Below, in pieces: positions 31,803-42,746 of a DNA stretch of 64,000 nucleotides (position 1 is the stretch's first letter; every line of letters begins with the position of its first letter). The position numbers were made by a program, and so were the translations under genes. The notes beneath the pieces are model-generated. The model was not told the DNA's origin. It did no database searches and saw only the letters and a program-made list of their open reading frames with translations. Source of the DNA: Saccharomycopsis phalli (lineage: Eukaryota > Ascomycota > Saccharomycetes > Ascoideales > Saccharomycopsidaceae); assembly GCA_020342235.1 (NCBI GenBank), contig CP073213.1:536501-600500 (forward strand), read 5' to 3'.

Positions 31803-33557
31803 ATGGCCTTGAAATCCGCGTACGATTACTTGTGCGTTTTTAATGGGTCGGTGAAGGTCGTTGAAGCTGCAGTGTCGTTGGCGGTCCTGCGCCAGCGCCA
31901 TTGGGCTGCACGTCTGGCAGTTTGCCATGTATATAACCGATACAAGGAGCCTTCCATCTTCCAAGTGGCGAGGGAAAAGTCCCTACAAGTTAAGAAGGGC
32001 AGAGGACTGGTTGGAATACGTCAGTATAGTACGTTGGCTGGAAGAGGCCACTTTTCGTCCCCTGGAAGAGGCCACCTTTTGTCAATTGGAAAAGGCCACT
32101 TTTCGTCAATTGGAAAACAGCACTTTGGTACCTCTCCTGGAAAACCCTCCCCAGATAATCACTCCTCGTCAGACCAAAAGATCATTGGCGAAAAGGAAAA
32201 ACGCCAAGAAATGGAAAGCTCAGCCGTCCCCAGCTCGCGACTCGGACGCATCTTCCACTACGGAGCACTAGCCGCGTCCATGAGCCTTGGCGCTGCTAGC
32301 GAAGGCATCCGGCGAGCGGCAAGTGGCGAAGGCTCAGGGTCGTTGTTCTTGTCGCCGCGGAACATTGAGCGGTTGGCAAAACGGCTCAGCCGGATGCGCG
32401 GGGCGGCGTTGAAGATTGGGCAGATGCTCTCTTTCCAGGACGCGCTGTTCTTGCCGCAGGAGATCCAGCAGGTGCTTCTCAAGGTGCAGAACAGCGCGCA
32501 CTACATGCCGCCAGGACAGTTGGAGGCGGTTGTGCGTGGCGACTTGGGCACGGAGTGGCGCAGCAAGAACTTTGCGTCGTTCGAGGACGTGCCCCTTGCC
32601 GCTGCGTCCATTGGCCAGGTGCACGAGGCGGTTACCCGGACGGGCCATACCCAAGTGGTGGTCAAGGTACAGTATCCAGGGGTGGCGGACAGCATTGATA
32701 GCGACTTGAACAACATCTTGATGCTTCTCACGGCGTCGTCGATGCTTCCCAAGGGGCTATTCTTGGACAAGTCGATTGCCAACGCGCGCACCGAGTTGAA
32801 GTGGGAGTGCGACTATCTCCGCGAGGCGCAGAATATCGTGCGGTTTGGCGAGTTGCTTCGCAACGACCCGGTGTTTGTGGTGCCAAAAGTGTGGCACAAC
32901 TTGAGCGGGCCGCACGTGCTCACAATGGAACGCATGCGGGGCGTGGAGATTGCAAAAGGCGACTGGGACCAGGCGACGCGCGACTGGCTAGCGACGGAGA
33001 TTATGCGGCTCTGTCTCAAGGAGATTTGCGAGTTCCGGTTCATGCAGACCGACCCGAACTGGGCCAACTTCTTGTACAACCCGGCCACCAAGCGGATCGA
33101 GTTGTTAGACTTTGGCGCGTCGATCGAGTACAGCAAGGACTTTATCCGCAACTACGTGGCGCTTCTCCGCGCGTCGATCCGCAAGGACCGGGCTGCTATT
33201 GTTGAGCACAGTAAGCTGTTGGGGTACTTGACTGGGTTGGAGACCGCAGGCATGCGCGATGCGCACGTGGAGTCGATTTTGGCGTTGGGCGAACCGTTTT
33301 CGCCGGCGGATAATGATGGGGGGTTGTATGACTTTGCGGACCAGACGGTGACGGACCGGATCCGGGGCAAGATTGGGTTGATGTTGAATGAGCGGTTGTC
33401 GCCTCCGCCGGAGGAGACGTATTCGTTGCACCGGAAGTTTAGCGGGGTGTTTTTGTTGTGTGCGCGGTTGAAGGCGAAGGTGGCTTGTGAGGCGTTGTTT
33501 GCGGATATTGTGGGGTATGGAGAGGATGCAAGGGAGGGGGATAAAGGGAGGGAGTGA
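31803..33557 (+). CDS. COQ8: mitochondrial ADCK-type kinase Coq8 (Abc1)
   Basis: A 584-residue atypical kinase/ATPase of the UbiB family needed for coenzyme Q synthesis and stability of the CoQ synthome in the mitochondrial matrix. The KxGQ motif is KIGQ (about residue 204), the Ala-rich loop is AAASIGQV (about 265), the ATP lysine lies in VVVKVQYPG, and the catalytic core in QTDPNWANF and LLDFGAS. The C-terminal signature PPPEETYSLHRKFSGVFLLC is intact. The N terminus has mitochondrial-targeting character followed by a run of GHFSS-type imperfect repeats (about 80-110) not typical of the family. The CTG at 33216 aligns with Gln in yeast Coq8. Confidence 0.95.
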   Translation: MALKSAYDYLCVFNGSVKVVEAAVSLAVLRQRHWAARLAVCHVYNRYKEPSIFQVAREKSLQVKKGRGLVGIRQYSTLAGRGHFSSPGRGHLLSIGKGHFSSIGKQHFGTSPGKPSPDNHSSSDQKIIGEKEKRQEMESSAVPSSRLGRIFHYGALAASMSLGAASEGIRRAASGEGSGSLFLSPRNIERLAKRLSRMRGAALKIGQMLSFQDALFLPQEIQQVLLKVQNSAHYMPPGQLEAVVRGDLGTEWRSKNFASFEDVPLAAASIGQVHEAVTRTGHTQVVVKVQYPGVADSIDSDLNNILMLLTASSMLPKGLFLDKSIANARTELKWECDYLREAQNIVRFGELLRNDPVFVVPKVWHNLSGPHVLTMERMRGVEIAKGDWDQATRDWLATEIMRLCLKEICEFRFMQTDPNWANFLYNPATKRIELLDFGASIEYSKDFIRNYVALLRASIRKDRAAIVEHSKLLGYLTGLETAGMRDAHVESILALGEPFSPADNDGGLYDFADQTVTDRIRGKIGLMLNERLSPPPEETYSLHRKFSGVFLLCARLKAKVACEALFADIVGYGEDAREGDKGRE

Positions 33558-33611
33558 GGGAGATAAAGGGGGAGTGAGAAGATAGAGGGAGTGGAAGGTA
33601 AGATGGTGTGA

Positions 33612-33765
33612 GATAATAAAAGAGAGAGAGAGAGTGTGTGTGTGTGTGTGTGATAATGAAAGAGAGAGAGAGTGTGTGTGTGTGTGATAATGAAAGAGAG
33701 AGAGAGTGTGTGTGTGTGTGATAATGAAAGAGAGAGAGTGTGTGTGTGTATGAGAGAAAATGTGT
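33612..33765 (+). repeat. GA/GT compound microsatellite, about 35-bp higher-order unit
   Basis: Blocks of (GA)n(GT)n separated by ATAATGAAA repeat four or five times, starting 55 bp after the COQ8 stop. The purine-pyrimidine alternation is the kind of sequence that can form unusual DNA structure. Confidence 0.95.
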
Positions 33766-34536
33766 GTGAAAATAAAAGAGTGCATGTGAGAGAGTGAATG
33801 GAATAGGTGCATGTAATATCCAGTGACTTGATATCTGGCCAATTGTCTTGCCAATTGTCTTGCCAATTATCTGACCAATTATCTGACCAATTGTCTCCAA
33901 ATACTCAAGAAACCTCCATATACAGAAAACCACACCAATCACACGTCTTTTCTCCACAATATCCATTGGCATGAGCAATCTCAAACAAAATTCACGCTCC
34001 CAGTTATTCCATTGATAGATTTGCAATATACTTTATAGTCCAGTAAACCACTGTAGCCCGAGGGTGTGTCCTATTGGCCCAGGACGACTCGTGATTTGAA
34101 ACACGCCGAAGTGCATGCGGAAAAAGCTGCAATTTTTTACCAACAAAAAGGCTGGCAAGTCGGGACGCGACCAAGAAGCACACGGCTAGAATAGCGAAAG
34201 TAGCGAAAATAGTGAGACTGAAATTACAAGGCCAGCGAGATAACGACTGGGATATACGTTGACATTGAGTATTGGCATAACTGACGAGCCGACGAAGCAA
34301 GACAAACTAAGCAAGAGTGAAAGAGTGAAAGAGTATAAGAGTGAAAGAGTATAAGAGTGAAAGAGTGAAAGAGTGAAAGAGTGAAAGAGTGAAAGAGTGA
34401 AAGAGTGAAAGAGTATAAGAGTATAAGAGTGGACAAAAGTGGACAAAAGTGACAAAAGTGAACCACCAAACAAGAGCCTGAAAATCATCCACAACATCAA
34501 TAACAAACCCTGCAAATCACCACTCAACACATCACC
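33766..34536. other. intergenic upstream of CHD1
   Basis: Includes the repeat at 34311-34445, which lies in the CHD1 promoter or leader. A 98-codon minus-strand frame at 34004-34300 with one hydrophobic segment is present, but nothing supports it as a gene. Confidence 0.45.
34311..34445 (+). repeat. 8-bp repeat, GTGAAAGA with GTATAAGA variants
   Basis: About 16 tandem octamers within 100-230 bp of the CHD1 ATG, ending in GTGGACAAAA units. Unlike most arrays in this window it is upstream of a gene, so it could affect promoter nucleosome spacing. Confidence 0.95.
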
Positions 34537-37500
34537 ATGTCAGACATGAACCAGGAAATGTTGGAAGACCCAGAGTTGTACGGACTCCGCCGTTCACGAC
34601 GGGCCACGGCACAAAAATACTCCGTCGGCGATTCAAGCGACGAGGCCGAGGAGCCGGGGTATTTAAACGGATATGCGCTGGAAAGCGACGAGGAGTATGG
34701 CGCAGTGGTTCGGAAACGGACAAAACCAGTGAACGAGGTGCGGTTCAGTACGCGAAACAACAACAAGAGCGTCAACTACAACATTGAGCAGGACGAGGAG
34801 GAGTTTATTGAGAGCGACGAGGAAGGAAACAAATACTCGTACGTCCCCGAGGGCAAAGAAACAAGCGGAACGTACCGGTATCGGACGGAAAAGGGCGATT
34901 TGGTGGAGGGCATTGACCAGGTGATGAACCACCGATTGATGGAGGAAGAGGAGTTGGAGCAGTTGATGGAAGGGGAGAGCGAGGACGAACCCAAGGGCGA
35001 GGAAGAAGCCCAGGAATTGGCGCGGAAATTGACGGCGCACAAGGCCAAGGTGAGCGCAATGGAAAACGCCATTGGCAGCGACATGGCGGAAATCAAGCGC
35101 CGGTACCGGTTCCTCGTCAAATGGAACGGAATGTCGCATCTCCACAACACCTGGGAGACGTACGAGCATCTTGGAGGACTCAAGGGCCTCAAGAAGATCG
35201 ACAACTACATCAAGGTGAGCATCATTGTACCGTACGAGATCCGGAGCGATCCGCACATCACCCAGGAGGAGCTTGAGCAAATGTCGCTTGAACGGGAGCG
35301 GAAAGTCGGCGAGATTGGCGAGTACAAGCGGATCGAGCGGATCGTCGATAGCCGAAGAGAATATGTGGGCGATGACGGCGAGTTGCAGTATTTCATCAAA
35401 TGGCGCCGACTCAACTACGACGAATGTACCTGGGAAAACGCCAATGTGATCTACAAGCTCAGCCCGCAATTGGTGGACAAGTATCAGCATCGCATCAAGA
35501 GCAAGATCCTCCCAAACTTGAGCGCAAACTATGGCACACTGCGCCCGCGATTCGAGAAGCTTGTGGACCAGCCGGCATATATCAAGAACGGCGAGCTTCG
35601 CGACTTCCAGTTGACGGGATTGAACTGGATGGCGTTCCTCTGGAGCCGCAACGAAAACGGAATCTTGGCCGACGAAATGGGGCTCGGGAAAACCGTCCAA
35701 ACCGTGTCGTTTTTGAGTTGGCTTGTGTTTGCTCGCAGACAAAACGGTCCTCATTTGGTTGTCGTGCCTCTCAGTACCATGCCCGCATGGCAAGAGACTT
35801 TTGACCGTTGGTCGCCCGAGTTGAATGTGGTGTACTACATTGGTAACACAAAGGCCCGGAAGACTATCAGAGACTATGAGTGGTATGCGGGGAAGAAGCC
35901 CAAGTTCAATGTGTTGTTGACCACCTACGAGTACGTTTTAAAGGACCGTCTTGAGTTGAACTTCAAATGGCAGTACTTGGCAGTCGACGAGGCTCATCGG
36001 CTCAAAAACGACGAGAGCAGTTTGTATGAGGCCTTGAGCGGCTTAAAGGTCGCCAACCGGCTTCTCATCACCGGTACTCCGTTGCAAAACAACATCAAAG
36101 AACTCGCGGCTTTGGTCAACTTTCTCATGCCAGGAAAGTTTGTCTTGGAGGACGTGGACTTTGACAAGATCGATGAGGCATACATCAAGGAATTGCACAA
36201 ACGATTGCAGCCCTACATCTTGCGCCGGCTCAAGAAGGACGTTGAAAAGTCGCTTCCCTCGAAAACCGAGCGCATCCTAAGAGTCGAACTCTCTGACCTC
36301 CAAACCCAGTACTACAAGAACATCTTGACGAAAAACTACTCGGCTCTCAACCAGGGAAACCAGCAGGTGTCGCTTCTCAACGTCATGGCTGAGTTGAAAA
36401 AGGCCTCCAACCATCCATACCTCTTTGACGGCGCCGAGAAACAGGTGCTCCAGCGGGCAGGATCGTCGTCACGTGAAAACATCTTCAAGGGCTTGATCAT
36501 GTCCAGCGGCAAGATGGTGCTCTTGGACAAGTTGTTGACCCGCTTGAAGAAGGACGGCCACCGTGTGTTGATTTTCTCGCAAATGGTCCGCATTCTCGAC
36601 ATTCTCGGCGACTACTTGTCCATCAAGGGCTACAACTTCCAGCGACTCGACGGTACGGTTCCCTCGTTCCAACGGCGTATCAGCATCGACCATTTCAACC
36701 AGGACGGCAGCCAGGACTTTGTGTTTCTTCTTTCCACTAGAGCTGGCGGTCTTGGCATCAACTTGATGACTGCTGACACCGTCATCATCTTTGACAGTGA
36801 CTGGAACCCTCAGGCTGACCTCCAGGCAATGGCCCGAGCCCATCGGATCGGCCAGAAAAACCATGTCATGGTGTACCGGTTTGTCAGCAAAAATACCGTC
36901 GAGGAACAGGTGTTGGAGCGTGCGCGGAAAAAGATGATTTTGGAGTACGCCATCATCTCGTTGGGGGTCACAGACACTTCCAAGGTCAAGGCCGAACCCA
37001 GCACCTCGGAGTTGAGCGAAATCTTAAAGTTTGGTGCGGGGAACATGTTCAAGGCAAACGAGAACCAAAAGAAGTTGGAGGACTTGAACTTGGACGATGT
37101 GCTTGATCATGCTGAGGATCACATCACTACTCCGGATCTTGGGGAGTCGAATCTCGGTGGCGAGGAGTTCCTCAAGCAGTTTGAGGTCACGGACTACAAA
37201 GCCGACGTCGATTGGGACGACATTATTCCCGAGGAGGAGTTGCAAAAGTTGAAGGACGAGGAGAAGAAGAAGCAGGACGAGGTGTACATGCAAGAGCAGA
37301 TGCAGATGTATGCCCGTCGCGAACAGGCGTTGAAGAATATGAAGAACATGTACGAGAGTGACGAGGAAGATAACCGCAAGGTCCGTTTGAAGAAGCGCAA
37401 GCTCAACAACAACGAGGCAATCACCGAGAAGGAGGTCCGCAATATCTACCGTGCAATCTTGAAGGTCGGCGACATCTCATTGGTGTGGGACCAGCTTGTC

Positions 37501-38580
37501 GCTGATGGCAGCTTAAGCAACAAGCAGCCGGAATTGATGAAGACCATCTACCAGCAGCTCAATGACAAGTCACGCGAGCTTGTTCAGATCGAGGACGAGC
37601 GACGTAGCAAGGCTTTGAAGGAGTTGGAGAAAGCGGCGCTCGAGCAAAAGGAGAACGAGGCCAAGGGCATCAAGAAAGAAGGCTCAGGCGACGCAGTGGC
37701 ATTGTGGAAGTTGAAGCGCAAGGAGCACAAGGCGATCTTATTCGACTACCATGGCGCAAAGAACTTGAACGCCGAGTTGATTCTCAATCGACCATTGGAC
37801 ATGGCCCTCATCAAGGACACAATTGGCGACCAGTCTCCAGAGGAGTTTCGCATCTCCAAGAAGCCAAAGGTGGCCCATGGCTGGAACTGCGAATGGACCA
37901 CGCGCGACGACGAAATGTTGTTGTACGGTATCCACAAGTTTGGGTATGGATCCTGGATGCAGATCCGCGACGACCCAGTATTGGGACTTGGCAACAAGTT
38001 GTATCTCAACAATGAGACAATCCTCAAGGAGGTCAAGAGCGAATCCAAGCCCAAGGAGATCCGCAAGGTTCCCAATGCGGTGCATTTGGGACGTCGTGCC
38101 GACTATTTGCTCACATTACTCAAGGGCGAGGATGAAGATGACCAGGGAACTGTGTCTGGAAGCGCAAACGGTACACCAGGACCAGCAAAGCGCAAGAAGA
38201 ACGGTAAGCCGCTTATGGAAAAGAAGCCAGAGAAGCAGATAACCATCAAGAAGCTATCCACCAAGAAAGAAGACTACTCGGAGTACGAAAGTATGGACGA
38301 CGAGGAGTGCAAAAACAAGTTGGCACCCGTGAAAAATTCGCTCAAACGGTTGCGCAAGGGTGACGGAGGACTAGGGCGCAAGGAATGGGCCAGAATTCTC
38401 AAGAAAGAGTTACTTCGTGTTGGGGAACACATTGACAGTGAGTTGGGGAAAGTCGACAAGGCTGACGAGGAGAAGACAAGACGGCACTTGTGGCTGTTTA
38501 CAAGTTACTTTTGGCCAATAAAGGTGAGAAGCAGCAAGATTGCCAGCATGTACGCCAAGTTGAAGGAGCAGGAGAAGTGA
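34537..38580 (+). CDS. CHD1: chromatin remodelling ATPase Chd1
   Basis: A 1347-residue remodeller that spaces nucleosomes over transcribed genes and works with FACT, Spt6 and SAGA/SLIK. An acidic N terminus leads to two chromodomains (about 185-320, with [19 protein letters not shown] and [18 protein letters not shown]). The SNF2 ATPase has [10 protein letters not shown] (about 380), VDEAHRLKN and [10 protein letters not shown]. The helicase C lobe has [20 protein letters not shown] and [10 protein letters not shown] conserved bridge ([20 protein letters not shown]) precedes the SANT-SLIDE DNA-binding domain, with the CHCT domain at the end ([15 protein letters not shown]). The start [20 protein letters not shown] fits the family. 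Confidence 0.98.
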   Translation: MSDMNQEMLEDPELYGLRRSRRATAQKYSVGDSSDEAEEPGYLNGYALESDEEYGAVVRKRTKPVNEVRFSTRNNNKSVNYNIEQDEEEFIESDEEGNKYSYVPEGKETSGTYRYRTEKGDLVEGIDQVMNHRLMEEEELEQLMEGESEDEPKGEEEAQELARKLTAHKAKVSAMENAIGSDMAEIKRRYRFLVKWNGMSHLHNTWETYEHLGGLKGLKKIDNYIKVSIIVPYEIRSDPHITQEELEQMSLERERKVGEIGEYKRIERIVDSRREYVGDDGELQYFIKWRRLNYDECTWENANVIYKLSPQLVDKYQHRIKSKILPNLSANYGTLRPRFEKLVDQPAYIKNGELRDFQLTGLNWMAFLWSRNENGILADEMGLGKTVQTVSFLSWLVFARRQNGPHLVVVPLSTMPAWQETFDRWSPELNVVYYIGNTKARKTIRDYEWYAGKKPKFNVLLTTYEYVLKDRLELNFKWQYLAVDEAHRLKNDESSLYEALSGLKVANRLLITGTPLQNNIKELAALVNFLMPGKFVLEDVDFDKIDEAYIKELHKRLQPYILRRLKKDVEKSLPSKTERILRVELSDLQTQYYKNILTKNYSALNQGNQQVSLLNVMAELKKASNHPYLFDGAEKQVLQRAGSSSRENIFKGLIMSSGKMVLLDKLLTRLKKDGHRVLIFSQMVRILDILGDYLSIKGYNFQRLDGTVPSFQRRISIDHFNQDGSQDFVFLLSTRAGGLGINLMTADTVIIFDSDWNPQADLQAMARAHRIGQKNHVMVYRFVSKNTVEEQVLERARKKMILEYAIISLGVTDTSKVKAEPSTSELSEILKFGAGNMFKANENQKKLEDLNLDDVLDHAEDHITTPDLGESNLGGEEFLKQFEVTDYKADVDWDDIIPEEELQKLKDEEKKKQDEVYMQEQMQMYARREQALKNMKNMYESDEEDNRKVRLKKRKLNNNEAITEKEVRNIYRAILKVGDISLVWDQLVADGSLSNKQPELMKTIYQQLNDKSRELVQIEDERRSKALKELEKAALEQKENEAKGIKKEGSGDAVALWKLKRKEHKAILFDYHGAKNLNAELILNRPLDMALIKDTIGDQSPEEFRISKKPKVAHGWNCEWTTRDDEMLLYGIHKFGYGSWMQIRDDPVLGLGNKLYLNNETILKEVKSESKPKEIRKVPNAVHLGRRADYLLTLLKGEDEDDQGTVSGSANGTPGPAKRKKNGKPLMEKKPEKQITIKKLSTKKEDYSEYESMDDEECKNKLAPVKNSLKRLRKGDGGLGRKEWARILKKELLRVGEHIDSELGKVDKADEEKTRRHLWLFTSYFWPIKVRSSKIASMYAKLKEQEK

Positions 38581-41500
38581 TTCGTGTGAGATATTTTTTA
38601 TATTAATTGATATTTATTCTATGCGTAAGCTCGTCCCTACTGGGCATACCTTGCTCTTATTCGTACAAGTTATCAACGGATGGCTGATCGCAGCAAATGT
38701 ATCGCTAACTGTAGCCCATGTATTGATAATCATACGTCATGTATTGCTAATCCATGTATCGCCAATCACAGCCCGTGTATCGCTAATTGTAGTCCATCAA
38801 TCGCTAATCAAGGTCATGTATACACCACATAGAGTGTCGTGACTTTATGACGCATGTATTGGAACCCACCACCGTGAAAATACCCTTTACTTCAAACAGG
38901 AAGCTGCACTAAAACCCGTCCTTGAATAACTATCAATTTAACGTTGATGGCCACTTATTGTTTGCTTTGAATTTTGCCCAACGCTTTCTTGATTCGGTAT
39001 TCAAACATCATTGGGTGGACCCAGCTTCTATTGAAGCAATCTACAGCCATTTTCAGTGTATTTTTTTTTATTGTTCCATATTACCAATTCTGTGTACATT
39101 TTTGAGACCCATGATGTCTATCGTCCGAAATTTTATTATTAGGTATCCGAAACGTTTGTGTAGTATTACAGACTAAGTAGAATTGTCACCAGACTAATTT
39201 TCAAACAGTAAGCCATACTCAAGCGGATATATCACCTACCAAAAATACGAGGTTCTCTATATATTTAATTTCTCGGCTCACCCCCAGGCACGAAACATAA
39301 TTTGCTAAAAGACGTTTCTGCGCCTGGACACCTGTTATTATTTGTAGATCGATGTTGAATTATCCGTGCTCAAAGGGGAAACATTTTGTAAAAACGTGCA
39401 AGAACCTAAATTGTCTAATGGGTAAATGCTATAAGCAACAGCTGTACTTTGGCACTAGTGTGTAACTTAATTTTCTGACAGCCTACTAGAAAATATCTCC
39501 TGAGCCCAGGAGAAATTATTCAAAAACTATGCTAGATGTATGTCAAACGTATTCTGAAGGCATGGTAATCTTTCAATCCTTCAAGGGTATTCTGAATGTA
39601 TTCTGTGTGTATTCTGAATGAATAGCGCACCAAAATGCCCTCCAAGGCGACTGTTGAACTACTTATTTTTTTGCAAGATTCTAGAACCGGTGAGTTGCCA
39701 AGAGTCAATAAGCTACCCTCACAACATTGGCAAGGTCGCTTTTCTTGGTTCATGGAAAGGTGGGATTAATATACAAATGTCTCATGACAACGGACGTGTT
39801 GTTACGATCATGCCATAAAGAGATATTCACTATATTTAGTGCATTAGAGTTTGGTGCTAAATTTTTATATTATTAGATTTGTTTGGTATATCAGCATCCG
39901 TGACATTTTCAGTGCATTTTTTGGGGCCTATGCTAACTTCCCACTTTGGGTACTAGCATAGCCTACTAAGTTACCACGGGTCGTGACAATGCTTTCTAAC
40001 CTGTCATAGGGGTCAGGGAAATCGCCCAACGTACTCTTTTTAATTGACCAAGAAGTGTGTATACTTAATAAATAATTTTCCAGATACGACGACACCATCC
40101 TCAACTTGTTGTGCTGTACATGGCTGTCCCAAAAATCTCTAGATCCAATGTGGAAGCTTTGTTCTCAAAGTTAAGTTGTCGATTCTACCGCAGCAAACTT
40201 TTTTGAAAAGGGATAGACAAGTATTGCATAAAACCTTCCATCGTACCGAATACTTTTCAAAGCCAAGCTCTTTGATGTATTGAAAGTCAACATCTCAAAA
40301 TGCTGATACTTGATGACCAACTGCTATTTTTACTGGGGCAAATTAGCATTGTAAAAAAAGTAATCTGGTGACTGAAAGTCATTTTGCAATTGGAAATTGT
40401 CGATAGATCATCTATTGATGATTGTCCTGTTTTTTGTCTGTATGTTGTAATAGCAGATTCATGACTGGGTATACCTTTGCCTTTCTAGCAGTATGATGAG
40501 TTCATTGAGAAACGAAACAGTTGGTTTGACGGGCGGTTTCTCGGTAAAATTACCATTGGAGGGCGACAGAGTCGTTTGTTATTAAGGGAATTGATCATTA
40601 TAATGTGTCGTCACATTGGATGCGCACATTTACACACTGGCAAAGGTAATTTTAGGAGCCTGTTTGTTTCCAAGAGGTCATGATTATGTTGATTTCTAAT
40701 CTTTGATATGATATTTATCTTTTGATGGGTTTTTTACACGCTATAGAATGTACGTAAAGTATTTTCAAAATGGTGTCAACACGGATAAACTACAACTACT
40801 GGCGTACGAATTACTTAACAGTCTAGGAGAATGAATTGAACTAGAAGAATAAATTGAGTTGGAAGAATAAATTGAGCTAGAAGAATAAATTGAGCTAGAA
40901 GAATAAATTAAACTAGAAGAATTGAAAACCAACACTAGTTCTAAATGTACTTTTACTTGTGGTGGGCTGTATTGTATGTTTCAAATGTTTGCCGAGGTGG
41001 TATTCGAAACACACGCTAGTAATCAACGAATTAAATGGACATTGATATATTGAAATTTTATAAAGGGTAGAATACGAAATAAAAGATTGGGTCCCAGAGG
41101 GTTTGGTGATTTTTTTTTTTGATTACACGACATGCATTGTTGGAGAGTTGATTAAGCAACGGGAACCTGATCAGATGAATCAAGTGACCAGCAAAGGAAC
41201 GTGTATTGAAACAGATGATTCTAATTAAGCAGACGTGTTTCATTAAATAGATGATTCTAATTAAACAGCTGTGCCTATTAAACAGATGAGCCTAGTAAAC
41301 AGCTGGCCAAATTGAAGACACCTTCCAAAAACCCGACGAAACTACCGCCAAAGCACGATATTAGGGAATCTGGCCCTGGGCTAGGAATGTTGCATCAACA
41401 TGTCAAAGAATAGCAAGTGAAGAATTGCGGTTCAGATGCATGATTTAGTGGGAAGCAGGGTGAGTTAAGGCTGGTTTGCATTCAAGACAACATAGTAGTC

Positions 41501-42100
41501 ACATACTGATGTGAAGCATAACCAAGGGCCGGTGAATCAGTAACCAACGATACTAAGCAGATTCATCGGCATGAACCGAACACTGGACGAGATGCAGAGA
41601 TATTGGTGAGGCAGGGGAAGGAGGGTGTGAAGGAAATTGGCGATACAAGAGGGTTTTTTTATCCACACATACCAACATCCCACACACTAGGTGGTATAAA
41701 ACATACTAGGCGCGTATAATACATACTAACTTAATACTATACTAAAGTCTGGACGACAGTTGGTTTTTCTAGAATATTCCCATAATCTGAGACAGAAGGT
41801 TAATTAGCAAGGATGCGTATCAGAATACCACACCTCCAGCTCATGAAGCTTAATATTTTCTTTTTCTCCCTGCTGTCTTCTCCTCTTCTAAAGTGTACTT
41901 GGGCTATCGTTGAGTGATTACACATGCGACCCCCATCTTCCTTAGTGCCAGTTGTGGGTGTGCCTTGCATTTTCACGTGACGGCGCCGAGAAGTTTTTTT
42001 AGTCTGAGTTTTAAAAAAAACCGGTCCAGCAAGCCAGAGTAAAAATTGATGTTGTTTTCCCACGGCTAGTGTTGATTGTGATTCGCTGAGCACCGATTGT
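38581..42100. other. long gene-free region of 3.5 kb
   Basis: No coding frame with support on either strand. It holds a loose ATGTATCGCTAATC repeat at 38690-38815 and a 21-bp repeat at 40830-40922; otherwise it is unique and AT-rich. It could be the extended upstream region of the regulator gene at 42747 or a small regional centromere of the type known in some CUG-clade yeasts. The sequence alone does not decide. Confidence 0.45.
40830..40922 (+). repeat. 21-bp minisatellite, GAAGAATAAATTGAGCTA
   Basis: About four and a half units inside the long gene-free region. Confidence 0.92.
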
Positions 42101-42104
42101 ATTG

Positions 42105-42618
42105 TTGGCTCAACGAAGATATGCACATGCATCACTGCGCATCACTCGGCAGCGCGCCTGTCCCCCAATGGAGCAAGGAAGTTGTTTCAGACCCAGGAGA
42201 TGGACAAGATCAGTTAAGGTTGGGGGCCTCAAAAGGATACCCCACGGGACCCCGGGGGGAAGGTGTACTGGGCTGGGAGTCTGCGACGGAGGAGGAGAGT
42301 CGATCTCCGAAGAGGAAGCGTGAAAAAGGTGGCTAACGCACGGTGGATTGAAGGTGACTTTTTTGAGCCGGAACATTTCTGGAGCAACTTGCCATCTCGG
42401 CCGGGTAAACCCCATAGGGTTGCGGAGTGTCCCTGGACGGGAGCAAGGGAGGCAGATGTAGGTAACTGGTAACCAGGACGCGCGATCATGAGCAAAAGAA
42501 GGTTGAGTGTACAGGGGAGGAGGCCGAGTCGGGGGGCCGGCGCGGTGGGCTGACGCAGAGAACTTTCTGTAGGCTCCGTAATGCAGAGCCATGCGGAGGA
42601 GTACAGCGAATGTTTTTT
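42105..42618 (+). ncRNA. candidate structured RNA gene, family not recognised
   Basis: A GC-rich block of about 500 bp stands out from AT-rich flanks and has no convincing protein frame. It contains several self-complementary segments: GGAGA/TCTCC near 42295-42310, AACCC-CATA-GGGTT near 42408-42422, and CTGG-TAA-CCAG near 42466-42477. At the right end CTGTA+GGCTC (42567-42576) pairs with GAGCC (42586-42590) and TACAG (42602-42606). Six T follow at 42613-42618, as in a Pol III terminator. Candidates by size are RNase P RNA, SRP RNA or telomerase RNA, but I could not match their conserved cores. The left end is a guess. Confidence 0.4.
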
Positions 42619-42693
42619 GGTTTGAAACCTTAAATATTCCCTGGTGGGCTAATAAGAGCAGTCAACTTTCCTAGAGTTTTCTGTGGTATCCTG

Positions 42694-42702
42694 TTTATAT
42701 AT
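42694..42702 (+). promoter_or_regulatory. TATA-like element of the Medusa-family gene
   Basis: TTTATATATACA about 45-50 bp before the ATG at 42747. It separates the candidate RNA gene from the protein gene. Confidence 0.4.
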
Positions 42703-42746
42703 ACACTGGCATTTCTGCGAATTTTCAAACAGCAGAGAGTGGCAGA

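Noticed and set aside
34004-34300. 98-codon minus-strand frame with one hydrophobic segment upstream of CHD1
   Set aside because: No recognisable homology, overlaps promoter DNA, and no matching small mitochondrial or ER protein came to mind; probably chance.
38621-38842. 73-codon hydrophobic frame after CHD1
   Set aside because: Arises from an ATGTATCGCTAATC-type repeat; no homology.
42110-42592. 160-codon minus-strand frame in the GC-rich block
   Set aside because: Low-complexity Pro/Ser/Arg translation typical of GC-rich noncoding DNA; the plus-strand RNA structure with terminator explains the block better.
42530-42620. Resemblance of GCCGGCGCGGTGG...CTGTAGGCTCC to the 5' Alu domain of mammalian SRP RNA
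   Set aside because: It would place the RNA 5' end just before a T6 terminator and run the rest into the 42747 gene; more likely coincidence of GC-rich sequence.
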